DNA of 64,000 nucleotides from Gordonibacter urolithinfaciens (GTDB lineage Bacteria > Actinomycetota > Coriobacteriia > Coriobacteriales > Eggerthellaceae). The DNA is taken from NCBI RefSeq assembly GCF_900199375.1, contig NZ_LT900217.1:1984001-2048000 (forward strand). Direction: 5' to 3'. Of this stretch, positions 17,294-24,899 are shown one piece after another. Position 1 is the stretch's first letter; each line of letters opens with the position of its first letter. The translations under genes were made by a program, and so were the position numbers. A model generated the notes under the pieces. The model was not told the DNA's origin. It ran no database searches and saw only the letters and a list, made by a program, of their open reading frames with translations.

Positions 17294-18403
17294 ATGGAAG
17301 GATCGTGGATCGCGGCCATCGTGCTGCTGGTTCTGGGAGGCGGTGCCGCATGCGCTGTCTACGAGGTGCTGGTAAGGAGGTTTGCCCCACAGCGCACCGG
17401 GCGCGCGAAGATGGGCGAGGCGCCGGTGGGCGACCGGCCTCGAACGGCGCGCGGAGACCCGGGCGCACGGGAGGGGACGGGGAACGCACGCCTAGGGGCG
17501 GACGAGCGGTCGGGCACGGCGCAACGGCGGGCGGCTGCGAGGTCGGGTTCGGCACGGCGGCAAGCGGAGGCATCGCGCTCGCTTTCGGGCGTCCGCATCC
17601 ATGGACTCGCTGGCTCATGGCGCGCGCTCGCAGCCGCGTGCGGCGCCCGGGGGCGTTTCCTCGGGGCGGCCACGAAGCGCGTCGAGCGCTTGCTGCCCAT
17701 GACGCGTGCCGACGGCGACGCATACCGTGCCGAGATAGCCCGGGCTGGGTGGAGCATCGAGCCCGAGACGTGGCGCGTGCTGCGCATCGTGGCCGCGACA
17801 GGATGCGGCGCGTTGGCGGGCGTCGGGGCGGTGGCCGCAGGCGCGGTTCCGATCGCGGCGCTCGCCGTCGTGGGCACCGCCGCCGTTGCCGGATGGACGG
17901 CACCGCGCCTTGCTATCGCGCAGGCCGCCGCCCGCCGGCGCCAGGCGATCGAGGCGCAGCTTCCCGACGCCATGGAGCTGCTGGGCATCGCGATAGCGGC
18001 CGGCTCGCCGGTCGAGCAGAGCTTCCGCGAGGTGGCGCAGAACCTCCGGCCGCCGCTTTCGGGCGAGTTCGAGGCCGTCGACCGCGAGGTGAACCTGCTG
18101 GGGCACTCCCGCGAGCAGGCGCTCGACCATCTTGCCGCGCGGTGCGCGAGCAGGGAAGTCTCGGCGTTCGTCGCGCAGCTCGCCCAGGCGGTGAGCCAGG
18201 GCTCGTCCATTGCCGAGGGGCTGTCGTCGCAGGCGGCCCTTGCTCGCGAGACGGCGCAGGCGGCGGCTCTCGAGCGCATCCGCAAGATGCCGACGAAGCT
18301 GGACGTGGTGCTGTCGTTCTGCTTCCTACCGCCCACCATCGCGCTCGTCGTCGTGCCGACGGTGGTCGACCTGCTGAAGTTCCTGAACGATACGCTGCAA
18401 TGA
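17294..18403 (+). CDS. tadC: TadC-like pilus platform protein (set 2)
   Basis: 369 aa from the ATG at 17294 (site AGAGGGGCGGAG). An N-terminal helix (WIAAIVLLVLGGGAACAVY) is followed by ~75 low-complexity polar residues, then a membrane pair (GCGALAGVGAVAAGAVPIAA) and the T2SF domain (LPDAMELLGIAIAAGSPVEQ). The C-terminal helix is LSFCFLPPTIALVVVPTVVD. The stop overlaps the start of the lectin gene by 4 bp, so the lectin belongs to the same transcription unit. Confidence 0.84.
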   Translation: MEGSWIAAIVLLVLGGGAACAVYEVLVRRFAPQRTGRAKMGEAPVGDRPRTARGDPGAREGTGNARLGADERSGTAQRRAAARSGSARRQAEASRSLSGVRIHGLAGSWRALAAACGARGRFLGAATKRVERLLPMTRADGDAYRAEIARAGWSIEPETWRVLRIVAATGCGALAGVGAVAAGAVPIAALAVVGTAAVAGWTAPRLAIAQAAARRRQAIEAQLPDAMELLGIAIAAGSPVEQSFREVAQNLRPPLSGEFEAVDREVNLLGHSREQALDHLAARCASREVSAFVAQLAQAVSQGSSIAEGLSSQAALARETAQAAALERIRKMPTKLDVVLSFCFLPPTIALVVVPTVVDLLKFLNDTLQ

Positions 18404-20580
18404 GAAGGGTGATTGCCATGGGTGAGCAACGGGGAAGCGGCGCGGCTTTTGGCGGTGGCGGGCCGCGGGACGCAGCAACGGGCACCGCGCGTCCGGATGC
18501 CGACGCTGGTGCCGCACCGTCGGGCGCCGGCGCCGTGCATCCCGGCGGGGCGCCGGGTGGGAGGCCGCAGAGGCGCGGCATCTCGCGGCGCGCGTTTTTG
18601 GGGCTGGGCGGCACTGCGGCGTTGACGCTGCTGCTGGCGCCGCGCCTGGCCTGGGGTGGCGTGGGCGGCGGCAGCTGGGGGAATGCCGGCGGCACGGCGT
18701 ACCCCGGGTCGCACTTCGGCTACGACGGGGGCTGGGGCTACTCCAGCAACGGCAAGGTGTGGCTCGCGGTGAGCAGCAATGCCACCATCGGGCGCATGAC
18801 CGAGCTGTTCGTGGAGATAGCGGTGACATCCTACTACGCCAACGGCGGCGCTTGGTCGCCCACGTGGTTTACCGACTACCCCGACACTCACGTCGACTCG
18901 TTCGTGCGCAACGAGGCGGGGGTCTGGCTGTCCTCCACGAGCGGCTTCTACGATACCACCTACGATAGCGCGTGGTTCCAAGGCCCCTATGCCACGCACC
19001 GCCTGCGCGTAAGGCGGGAGGTCTGGGACTGGTGGTCGTGGGCCGGGGTGCGCGCCTGGTGCGACTCCCCCGACAGCGCCAACGGCATAAACACCACGGC
19101 CGAGGCATCGCAGCTGATCCCGCACCATCCGCTTGTCGACGATCGTTCGTGGCAGGGCAAAATCGTCACCTTGCGTCCCGAAGCCGCTCCCCACCTGCGT
19201 CTCGATGCCAGCGGCGGCGGCACTGTCAACGGTACCAACATACTGGCATGGAGTGCGTCGGACTACACGAACCAGCACTGGCTCGTGCTCACGAGCGCCC
19301 AGGGCCGCACATGCCTCGTGCCCGTGCACACGGGCGAGGCGCCGCTTTTTGCCGATGTGTCCAGCAACGACTGGAACGACGGCGACAACGTGCACCTCTG
19401 GAGCGGCACGGGAGGATGGAACCAGTCGTTCTGGCTGCACGACCTGGGCACGGGCTACCATATGATCGTGCCCGAATGCTCCGGCTGCGCCCTTGACCTG
19501 GCGGGTGGAGGGCAGGGCAACGGCACGAACGTCGCCCAATGGAACTGCTACGGCGATTGGAGCAACCCCAACCAGCACTGGGCTCTGGAAGAGCCGCTGT
19601 TCCGCGAGCGGGATCCGGGTGCGCTGGTGCTTTCCGGCATCGATAGCTCCGGCGAGGACGAGGGTGCTGGCGAGACCGGCAAGGTCGAGAGCACAAGCGA
19701 GACCGACGATGCTGGCGAGGCGCGCAAGGCCTGCGAGGCCGAGCCAGGTGCGGTGCTCGCACCTTCCGATCCTGATCGCGCGTGCCTGCCGCGCAACTAC
19801 CCGGGAACAGCGGGCATGTTCTACCGCTACGCCTGGTACCGCGGCGCGTCGCCGGGGGAGCGTGCGGAGACCGTGAGGGAGCCGAGCCAGGAGCCGGCGT
19901 ACGAAGTGGCGGAGGGCGACGAAGGCGCGTACCTCACCTGCGTGGTGAGGGCGTACGCGCGCTACGGTAACGTGCCGTATCAGGGCGAGGTCGAAACTGC
20001 GTCGGTGCACGTCCGCTCCCGCCGCGTGCGCGTGCGCTTCTTCGCGGACGGCGACCCGGAACCATGCTTCGTGGAAGAGCCCGACCGCGGGAGCGCCTAC
20101 GTGCCCCCGCAGGCCGCCTGGCAAGCTGCCGAGAAACCCGGTTGCGCCGGCGTGGACGGCTGGTACCGCGATGCGTCCTGCACCGAGGCCTTCGTTGATG
20201 GCGCTCTGGTCGAAGGCGACCTCGACCTGTTCGCGCGCAATCGCGTAGAGCTGACGTACGCCCAGGCCGACCGCTCCTGCCTGCTGGCCTCGCCACGCGC
20301 GTACTTTCTCGACGAGGCATGCGAGCATCCGCTGCCCGACCCGTCGGCCTTGCTGCCGTCCCCGGCATCTCTTCACTACGGCGACCGCGTGTCCTTCGCC
20401 CGCGGGGCGAGCGCCTGGTACGAGGACATGGGCCGCGTCCGCGAGGCATCGTGTGCCCTGGGCGCCTACGCCGCCCCCGATGCGGCCGACCTCCCGCTCC
20501 GCAGCGCCCGCCTCACCTGCAACACCACGGCCTACCTCCTGTGGCGCACCCCTGCCTACGACGGCATCGCGCTCTCGTGA
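18400..20580 (+). CDS. Tat-exported ricin-type beta-trefoil lectin protein ending the Tad locus
   Basis: 726 aa from the ATG at 18400 (ATGA overlap with tadC); an ATG at 18418 is an alternative. The much longer open frame upstream only shadows tadB/tadC. A ~60-residue low-complexity n-region leads to a twin-arginine signal (SRRAFLG, residues 62-68) and hydrophobic core TAALTLLLAPRLAW. Residues ~90-260 are Trp/Tyr-rich and unrecognised. A ricin-type trefoil follows at ~262-397, with QxW-type repeats (NQHW, NQSFW, NPNQHW). Then an acidic linker, an Ig-like piece (~470-550) and InlB-like repeats of the type FFADGD...GWYRDASCTEAF. No LPXTG or C-terminal anchor. Carbohydrate binding is a family inference; a pilus-associated adhesin is the attractive reading. 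Confidence 0.72.
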   Translation: MRRVIAMGEQRGSGAAFGGGGPRDAATGTARPDADAGAAPSGAGAVHPGGAPGGRPQRRGISRRAFLGLGGTAALTLLLAPRLAWGGVGGGSWGNAGGTAYPGSHFGYDGGWGYSSNGKVWLAVSSNATIGRMTELFVEIAVTSYYANGGAWSPTWFTDYPDTHVDSFVRNEAGVWLSSTSGFYDTTYDSAWFQGPYATHRLRVRREVWDWWSWAGVRAWCDSPDSANGINTTAEASQLIPHHPLVDDRSWQGKIVTLRPEAAPHLRLDASGGGTVNGTNILAWSASDYTNQHWLVLTSAQGRTCLVPVHTGEAPLFADVSSNDWNDGDNVHLWSGTGGWNQSFWLHDLGTGYHMIVPECSGCALDLAGGGQGNGTNVAQWNCYGDWSNPNQHWALEEPLFRERDPGALVLSGIDSSGEDEGAGETGKVESTSETDDAGEARKACEAEPGAVLAPSDPDRACLPRNYPGTAGMFYRYAWYRGASPGERAETVREPSQEPAYEVAEGDEGAYLTCVVRAYARYGNVPYQGEVETASVHVRSRRVRVRFFADGDPEPCFVEEPDRGSAYVPPQAAWQAAEKPGCAGVDGWYRDASCTEAFVDGALVEGDLDLFARNRVELTYAQADRSCLLASPRAYFLDEACEHPLPDPSALLPSPASLHYGDRVSFARGASAWYEDMGRVREASCALGAYAAPDAADLPLRSARLTCNTTAYLLWRTPAYDGIALS

Positions 20581-20594
20581 TATAAACCTTGCTC

Positions 20595-20623
20595 TTGAGT
20601 AATACTTACTCGTGCGTTATAGT
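20595..20623 (+). promoter_or_regulatory. hicAB promoter with palindromic operator in the spacer
   Basis: A -35 box TTGAGT (20595-20600) and a -10 box TATAGT (20618-20623) are separated by exactly 17 bp. Between them lies a perfect palindrome GAGTAA-TAC-TTACTC (20597-20611). The hicA start is 16 bp after the -10 and has a GAAAGGAG site. The HicB antitoxin encoded here carries a helix-turn-helix, so autorepression at this palindrome is the simplest reading. Confidence 0.7.
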
Positions 20624-20638
20624 GAAAGGAGCGATTAG

Positions 20639-20824
20639 ATGCCGCCGAAAGCATCCGAAGTGTATCGCCGTCTCTTGCGAGAAGGTTGGCGTGAGCAAGA
20701 AGGCGGGAAGGGCTCGCACCGAAAGTTGAGACGGAATGGCGTGATGATAATCGTTCCCTATCATCGGAGGGAGTTGAGGGCGAGAACATGGGAGAGCATT
20801 AGGAAAAAAGCCGGCTGGAAATAA
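20639..20824 (+). CDS. hicA: HicA-family mRNA interferase toxin
   Basis: 61 aa. It matches the small HicA fold, a double-stranded RNA-binding-like domain: the N-terminal helix SEVYRRLLREGWREQ, then KGSHRKLRR with the catalytic His in GSH, then MIIVPYHRRELRARTWESIR and KKAGW at the end. HicA toxins cleave mRNA and are neutralised by HicB. Local base composition is less GC-rich than in the flanking operons, which fits acquisition by transfer. Confidence 0.88.
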   Translation: MPPKASEVYRRLLREGWREQEGGKGSHRKLRRNGVMIIVPYHRRELRARTWESIRKKAGWK

Positions 20825-20846
20825 ACAGGGAACAGAAGGAGTCGAC

Positions 20847-21311
20847 ATGCGCTACACCTATCCAGTGCTCGTCATCGAGGACGAGCTAGGAGGCTACTGC
20901 ACGTACCTGAACGATTTCGATCAAGTGACAGAGGGCGAGGACATCGCCGAGGCTATCGAGATGGGCGCCGACGCCCTTTGGCTCATGATCGACGACTACC
21001 TCCAGCTGGACAAGCCGCTTCCCAAGCCGACGTACCCCGAGGAGCACAAGGGCCTGCTCGTGGCCATCTCGGTGGATGTGGACACCGAGCGCGGCTTGCT
21101 CACCACGAAGATGGCGGCGGGCCTGCTCGGCGTGAGCGACGCGCGCGTGCGGCAGATGGTGTGCTCGGGCCAGCTGGCCTCCAAGAAGATCGGCCGCGAC
21201 AACTACGTCTACCTGTGGAGCATCCGCGAGCGCCAGGCCAACCCCCCGAAGCCGGGCCGCCCCAGGAAGAAGGCCGGCTCCGCCCCTGCGAAGGAGACGG
21301 AGGCGGTGTAG
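20847..21311 (+). CDS. hicB: HicB-family antitoxin with helix-turn-helix
   Basis: 154 aa, 22 bp after hicA, site AGAAGGAG. The N-terminal ~65 residues are a HicB partial-RNase-H-like fold (YPVLVIEDELGGYCTYLNDF, EDIAEAIEMGADALW) that binds the toxin. Residues ~88-130 form an excisionase/MerR-like helix-turn-helix (LTTKMAAGLLGVSDARVRQM), followed by a Pro/Lys-rich disordered tail. The domain layout fits a repressor of its own promoter. No gene is seen in the 65 bp between its end and the convergent ABC permease. Confidence 0.87.
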   Translation: MRYTYPVLVIEDELGGYCTYLNDFDQVTEGEDIAEAIEMGADALWLMIDDYLQLDKPLPKPTYPEEHKGLLVAISVDVDTERGLLTTKMAAGLLGVSDARVRQMVCSGQLASKKIGRDNYVYLWSIRERQANPPKPGRPRKKAGSAPAKETEAV

Positions 21312-21376
21312 CGGCCGGTCGTCGGCGTGCATCGCGTGAGCGCCTGACTGCGGCAAGGCTCCGGCCGCCGTGCCCC

Positions 21377-22606
21377 CTACGCCCCCGTCAAGCTGGCGGC
21401 CGCGTTGCCGCCAGCCTCCGCCGAGCGCATGCGCACGCGTCCTGCGGCAAGCGCCACGGCGAAGACGGCGGCCGCGAACAGCACGATGATGCCGAGGTTG
21501 CCCAAAATCGGCGCGGCGGACTCCCAGGTGACCTCGGCGAGGTGCGCGCTCTCGGTGACGGCCTGGGTGTACCAGTACGTGGGGAAGAACTTCGCCGCCG
21601 TCTGAATCTCGGCGCCCAGCAGGTCAAGGCTGATCCACGCCCCGCCCATGAACGCCATCACCATGCCGCCGATGTTGCCCACCGCGTTCGTGGTGGCCTC
21701 GCCCACGCCCAGCTGCCCCAGAAGAAAGCCCACCGCCAGCGGCACGAGCGCCAGCGCGAACGCCGCCGCCAGCATGAGCGCGACGGCCCCTGCGGGCACG
21801 CCCTCCAGCGTGTACCCGAACGCCGCCAGCCCGATGCCGCAGGTCACTGCGCACACCGCCATGGTCACCAATAGGCTGGCGGCCGCCTTCCACAGGCCCA
21901 GCCGCACGCTGCCCACAGGCCCCACCTGCGTGCGCCGCAGCACGTCGGTGCGGTTGAACGCGCCCATGAGCAGGCTCACGCACACGATGATGGCGGCCAT
22001 GAGCGTGTAGGAGCACCACATGAGGTAGAAGGCGAAGCGGTCGGCCGGTATGGCGCCGCCCTGCGTCCGCACCGTCTCGACGTCCGCCGTCTGGGCGGCG
22101 GCATCGTCGGCGCGCGCCAGCACGTCGGCCGCGGAGGCGTCCGGCTCGAGCGCGGCCTCGGCCCGCACGAGCCCCAAATACTGGTTCGCCTGCTGGTCGA
22201 GCAGCGTGCCGGCCATCGTCCCGTAGCTGTACGCCACCTCGACGGCGGGCACGTCCTCGCCCGAGCGCGCCGCATCCAAGAACGCGCGCTCGTACCCCTC
22301 GGGCACCACGAGCACGCACTTCGCCTGCCCCTTGGCCACGGCGTCCTGCATCGCGAAGGCGTCGTCGGCGATTTCGATCCGCTCGCCGTGCTCGCCCAGA
22401 AACGCGGCCAAGTGCTCGGAGAGCGCGCTGCCGTCCCGATCCACCACGGCGAACGGCTCCCTCGCCGCCTCATAGCTTCCTTCTTCCGTGTCGGGGGCGA
22501 CGCCCATGGCCACGAACAGGCCGAGAAGGCTCAAGAAACCCACGTACACGACCACGTACACCGGGTGCGTCAGCACCACGCGCAGGGCGGTTTTAAAGAC
22601 TTGCAT
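21377..22606 (-). CDS. ABC-2 type exporter permease (distal subunit)
   Basis: 409 aa. N-terminal membrane helix (LTHPVYVVVYVGFLSLLGLF), a ~180-residue extracytoplasmic domain, then five or six C-terminal membrane segments beginning FYLMWCSYTLMAAIIVCVSL. This is the ABC-2/YhgE-like permease layout of drug or antimicrobial-peptide exporters. The start overlaps the end of the neighbouring permease gene by 14 bp, so the two probably form a heterodimer with the ATPase at 23785. The substrate cannot be told from sequence. Confidence 0.84.
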   Translation of the reverse strand: MQVFKTALRVVLTHPVYVVVYVGFLSLLGLFVAMGVAPDTEEGSYEAAREPFAVVDRDGSALSEHLAAFLGEHGERIEIADDAFAMQDAVAKGQAKCVLVVPEGYERAFLDAARSGEDVPAVEVAYSYGTMAGTLLDQQANQYLGLVRAEAALEPDASAADVLARADDAAAQTADVETVRTQGGAIPADRFAFYLMWCSYTLMAAIIVCVSLLMGAFNRTDVLRRTQVGPVGSVRLGLWKAAASLLVTMAVCAVTCGIGLAAFGYTLEGVPAGAVALMLAAAFALALVPLAVGFLLGQLGVGEATTNAVGNIGGMVMAFMGGAWISLDLLGAEIQTAAKFFPTYWYTQAVTESAHLAEVTWESAAPILGNLGIIVLFAAAVFAVALAAGRVRMRSAEAGGNAAASLTGA

Positions 22607-23774
22607 AGCGCTGCCTCCTCACGAACAGGGCGGACACGGCGAACACGACGGCGGTCATCGCAAGCAACAGGCCGACTTTCTCGGCGAAGGGCACGAGCGA
22701 GTCGTAGTAGTACAGGCTGTAGAACGTGTCGGTGACCACCTTGGCGGGGTTGAGCGAGGCGAGCAGCGGATAGTCGCGCGCCAGCTGGTCGGCCATGTTC
22801 ATCACCGGCTCGCCGTAGAGCCCCGCGAACAGCGACAGCAGGCAGGTCGTGCCGGTGAGCAGGCCCGTCTTCACGCCGAACCCCACCTTGGGAAGCGATC
22901 CCAAAAGCGTGCCGAACGCGGTGGAGAACAGCGCGCACACCGCGATGGCCCCGATGCAGGCAACCTCCCGGCCCGCGAAGTCGATGCCCGCCGTGAAGCG
23001 CATGTAGGCCAGCGCCGCCAGAAGGCACGCTGTCGCCAGCACCCAGCTGGCCGCCAGCGCGGCCGCGAGCGTCTTCCCGCGGCTCACGGCGCCCACGGCC
23101 CGGCGCGCGCCCAAAGGCGAGAGGTTCGGCTGCGCCTCGCACACGGCCACCATCCCTATCTGCGCGCAGAACAGGCAGGCCATGCCCAGAAGCGCGTAGT
23201 AGAACCGCACCGATTGCGAGGGCTCGCTGCGCGTGAGCGACACCTGCACGGTGGCGTCGCCCTGCGAGAGCGCGCGCTCCACCAGGTCGGGGTCGGCCAG
23301 CGCCATCGGGTTGTCATGCGCGATGCCCTTGAGCAGGTCGGCGTTGCGCACGTAGGTGTCGGCCACCGTGTTCAGGATGGTGCGGCCGATCTGCTTCGTG
23401 CCCACGCCGTCGGAGACGGGAGACACCGCCAGATGCGGCGCGCCCTCGCCATCCACGGACAGCACGCCCATCACGTCGCCCGCCTCCAGCGATCCTCGCG
23501 CCTCCTCGGCGGTGGCGAACTCGCGCACGTCGAGCAGCTGGTCCTCGCCGGGCTGGGACAGCTCGTCCACCAGGGCGGAGAATTCCTCGTCGGCGCGGTA
23601 GGCATCGTCGGCCACCACCGCCGTGGGCACGGCCTCGAACGACATCGAGCTGTCGAGGTTCGCGAACATGAACATGAACAGGGTGCACAGGATGATGGGG
23701 AAGGCGAGCGCCCACACCGCGAGCTCCGTCTTCCGCGTGAGCACCGCCAGCGCCCCTCTGAATGCGTTCCACAT
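22593..23774 (-). CDS. ABC-2 type exporter permease (proximal subunit)
   Basis: 393 aa, same topology as its neighbour: N-terminal helix (TELAVWALAFPIILCTLFMF), extracytoplasmic domain (~residues 40-210), then a run of C-terminal helices (YYALLGMACLFCAQIGMVAV and on). It lies 10 bp downstream of the ATPase gene and overlaps the next permease. The two permeases are paralogues, which points to a heterodimeric ABC-2 transporter. Confidence 0.84.
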   Translation of the reverse strand: MWNAFRGALAVLTRKTELAVWALAFPIILCTLFMFMFANLDSSMSFEAVPTAVVADDAYRADEEFSALVDELSQPGEDQLLDVREFATAEEARGSLEAGDVMGVLSVDGEGAPHLAVSPVSDGVGTKQIGRTILNTVADTYVRNADLLKGIAHDNPMALADPDLVERALSQGDATVQVSLTRSEPSQSVRFYYALLGMACLFCAQIGMVAVCEAQPNLSPLGARRAVGAVSRGKTLAAALAASWVLATACLLAALAYMRFTAGIDFAGREVACIGAIAVCALFSTAFGTLLGSLPKVGFGVKTGLLTGTTCLLSLFAGLYGEPVMNMADQLARDYPLLASLNPAKVVTDTFYSLYYYDSLVPFAEKVGLLLAMTAVVFAVSALFVRRQRYASL

Positions 23775-23784
23775 GGTCGGCCCC

Positions 23785-24723
23785 CTAGTCCCTGAGCGCT
23801 TTGCCGGTGATCTCGAGGAACACGTCGTTCAACGTGGGCGGCTCGGCGTAGATGCGCCCCGTGGCCACGCCGCGTGCGGCGAGCGCGCCCAGCACGTCGG
23901 CCACGTTGTGCGCGCCGTTGCCGCAGTCGGCCTCCAGCATGGTCCCGTCGAAGGATGCCCCCAGCACGCACGGCAGCTCGCGCACGGCCGCCAGCACGGC
24001 ATCGTCGCACGCGTCCACCTCCACGCGGATGCGCTCGCCCGTGCCGATCATGGCCTTCAGCTCGTCGTTCGTTCCGGTGGCCAGCGCCCGCCCCGCATCC
24101 ATGATCATGATGCGCGTGCAGATGTCCTCCACCTCCTCCATGTAATGGCTCGTGTACACGATGGTGGAGCCCTGGGCGTTCAGGCGCAGGATGCCCTCGA
24201 GGATGGCGTTTCGGCTCTGCGGGTCCACGGCCACGGTGGGCTCGTCGAAGAAGATGAGCTCGGGCTTGTGCGCGATGCCGCACGCGATGTTCAGCCGGCG
24301 CAGCAGGCCGCCCGAGAGCTTGCGCGGCCGGAACTTTGTGAAGTCCTCCAGCCCCACGAACGCGATGGCCTCCTCCACGAGCTCCCGGCGGCGGCGCTTG
24401 TCGTCGACGTAGAGCGCGCAGAAGTAGTCGATGTTGCCGCGCACGGTGAGCTCCTCGAACACCGCCACGTTCTGCGGCACCACGCCGATGCGGCGCTTCA
24501 GGTCGTAGCGAGACGGCTTCATGTCCTCGCCGAACAGGCGGATGGCGCCCTTGTCGTAGGTGAGCAGCTGCAGCATGCAGTTGATGGCGGTGGTCTTGCC
24601 CGAGCCGTTGGGGCCCAACAGGCCGAACACCTCGCCCGGCGCGATGTGCAGGCCGAAGTGGTCGAGCGCCACCACGTCGCCGTAGCGCTTCACCAGGTTG
24701 TCGACCGCGATGATGTCTTCCAT
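23785..24723 (-). CDS. ABC transporter ATP-binding protein
   Basis: 312 aa from the ATG at 24723 (MEDIIAVDNLVKRYG); the frame runs 67 residues further upstream across the regulatory region, which is not credible. Motifs: Walker A GPNGSGKTT, Q-loop VVPQNVAVFEELT, a signature read as LSGGLLRRL (Leu in place of Gln after LSGG), Walker B PELIFFDEPTVAVDP and H-loop YTSHYME. A ~90-residue C-terminal extension follows, as in DrrA-type exporters. It heads a three-gene minus-strand operon with two ABC-2 permeases. The divergent two-component system probably controls it. Confidence 0.9.
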   Translation of the reverse strand: MEDIIAVDNLVKRYGDVVALDHFGLHIAPGEVFGLLGPNGSGKTTAINCMLQLLTYDKGAIRLFGEDMKPSRYDLKRRIGVVPQNVAVFEELTVRGNIDYFCALYVDDKRRRRELVEEAIAFVGLEDFTKFRPRKLSGGLLRRLNIACGIAHKPELIFFDEPTVAVDPQSRNAILEGILRLNAQGSTIVYTSHYMEEVEDICTRIMIMDAGRALATGTNDELKAMIGTGERIRVEVDACDDAVLAAVRELPCVLGASFDGTMLEADCGNGAHNVADVLGALAARGVATGRIYAEPPTLNDVFLEITGKALRD

Positions 24724-24821
24724 GGGAATCCCCCTGCCTTCTCCTCGATGATGGTTCCATGATGGTCCCATCGCGCCCGCCGCGCCAGTGAGCGCCGTCA
24801 TCGATCGCGCCGACCGCCCCA

Positions 24822-24833
24822 TGACAAATGTCA
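24822..24833. promoter_or_regulatory. palindromic candidate operator TGACA-AA-TGTCA
   Basis: It lies in the 175-bp gap between the ABC operon and the divergent histidine kinase gene, about 100 bp from the first and 66 bp from the second. The arms TGACA/TGTCA are perfect and the flanks extend the symmetry weakly (AT...AC). It is the only clear dyad in the gap and has the size expected for a NarL/LuxR-type response regulator dimer. Confidence 0.45.
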
Positions 24834-24885
24834 CGGATTCTCCGCGCACGCGCGCATGCGGCGTGTGCGGCCGCATGCGACCTGC

Positions 24886-24899
24886 TACCATGGCCCCCA
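24886..24899 (+). promoter_or_regulatory. extended -10 promoter placed for a leaderless kinase mRNA
   Basis: TGCTACCAT gives an extended -10 (TACCAT at 24886-24891) with exactly 7 nt before the ATG at 24899. Transcription would start at or next to the ATG, and no Shine-Dalgarno precedes that ATG. This supports 24899 as the start. The maf gene shows the same geometry. Confidence 0.45.

Noticed and set aside
17359-20376. 1005-aa minus-strand open frame
   Set aside because: Shadow of the tadC and lectin genes in a GC-rich genome; no domain, and low-complexity composition typical of antisense frames.
16276-20580. 1434-aa open frame that would fuse a long Arg/Gly-rich stretch to the lectin protein
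   Set aside because: The part before 18400 runs antiframe through tadB and tadC, which have clear domains and ribosome sites; only 18400-20580 is credible.
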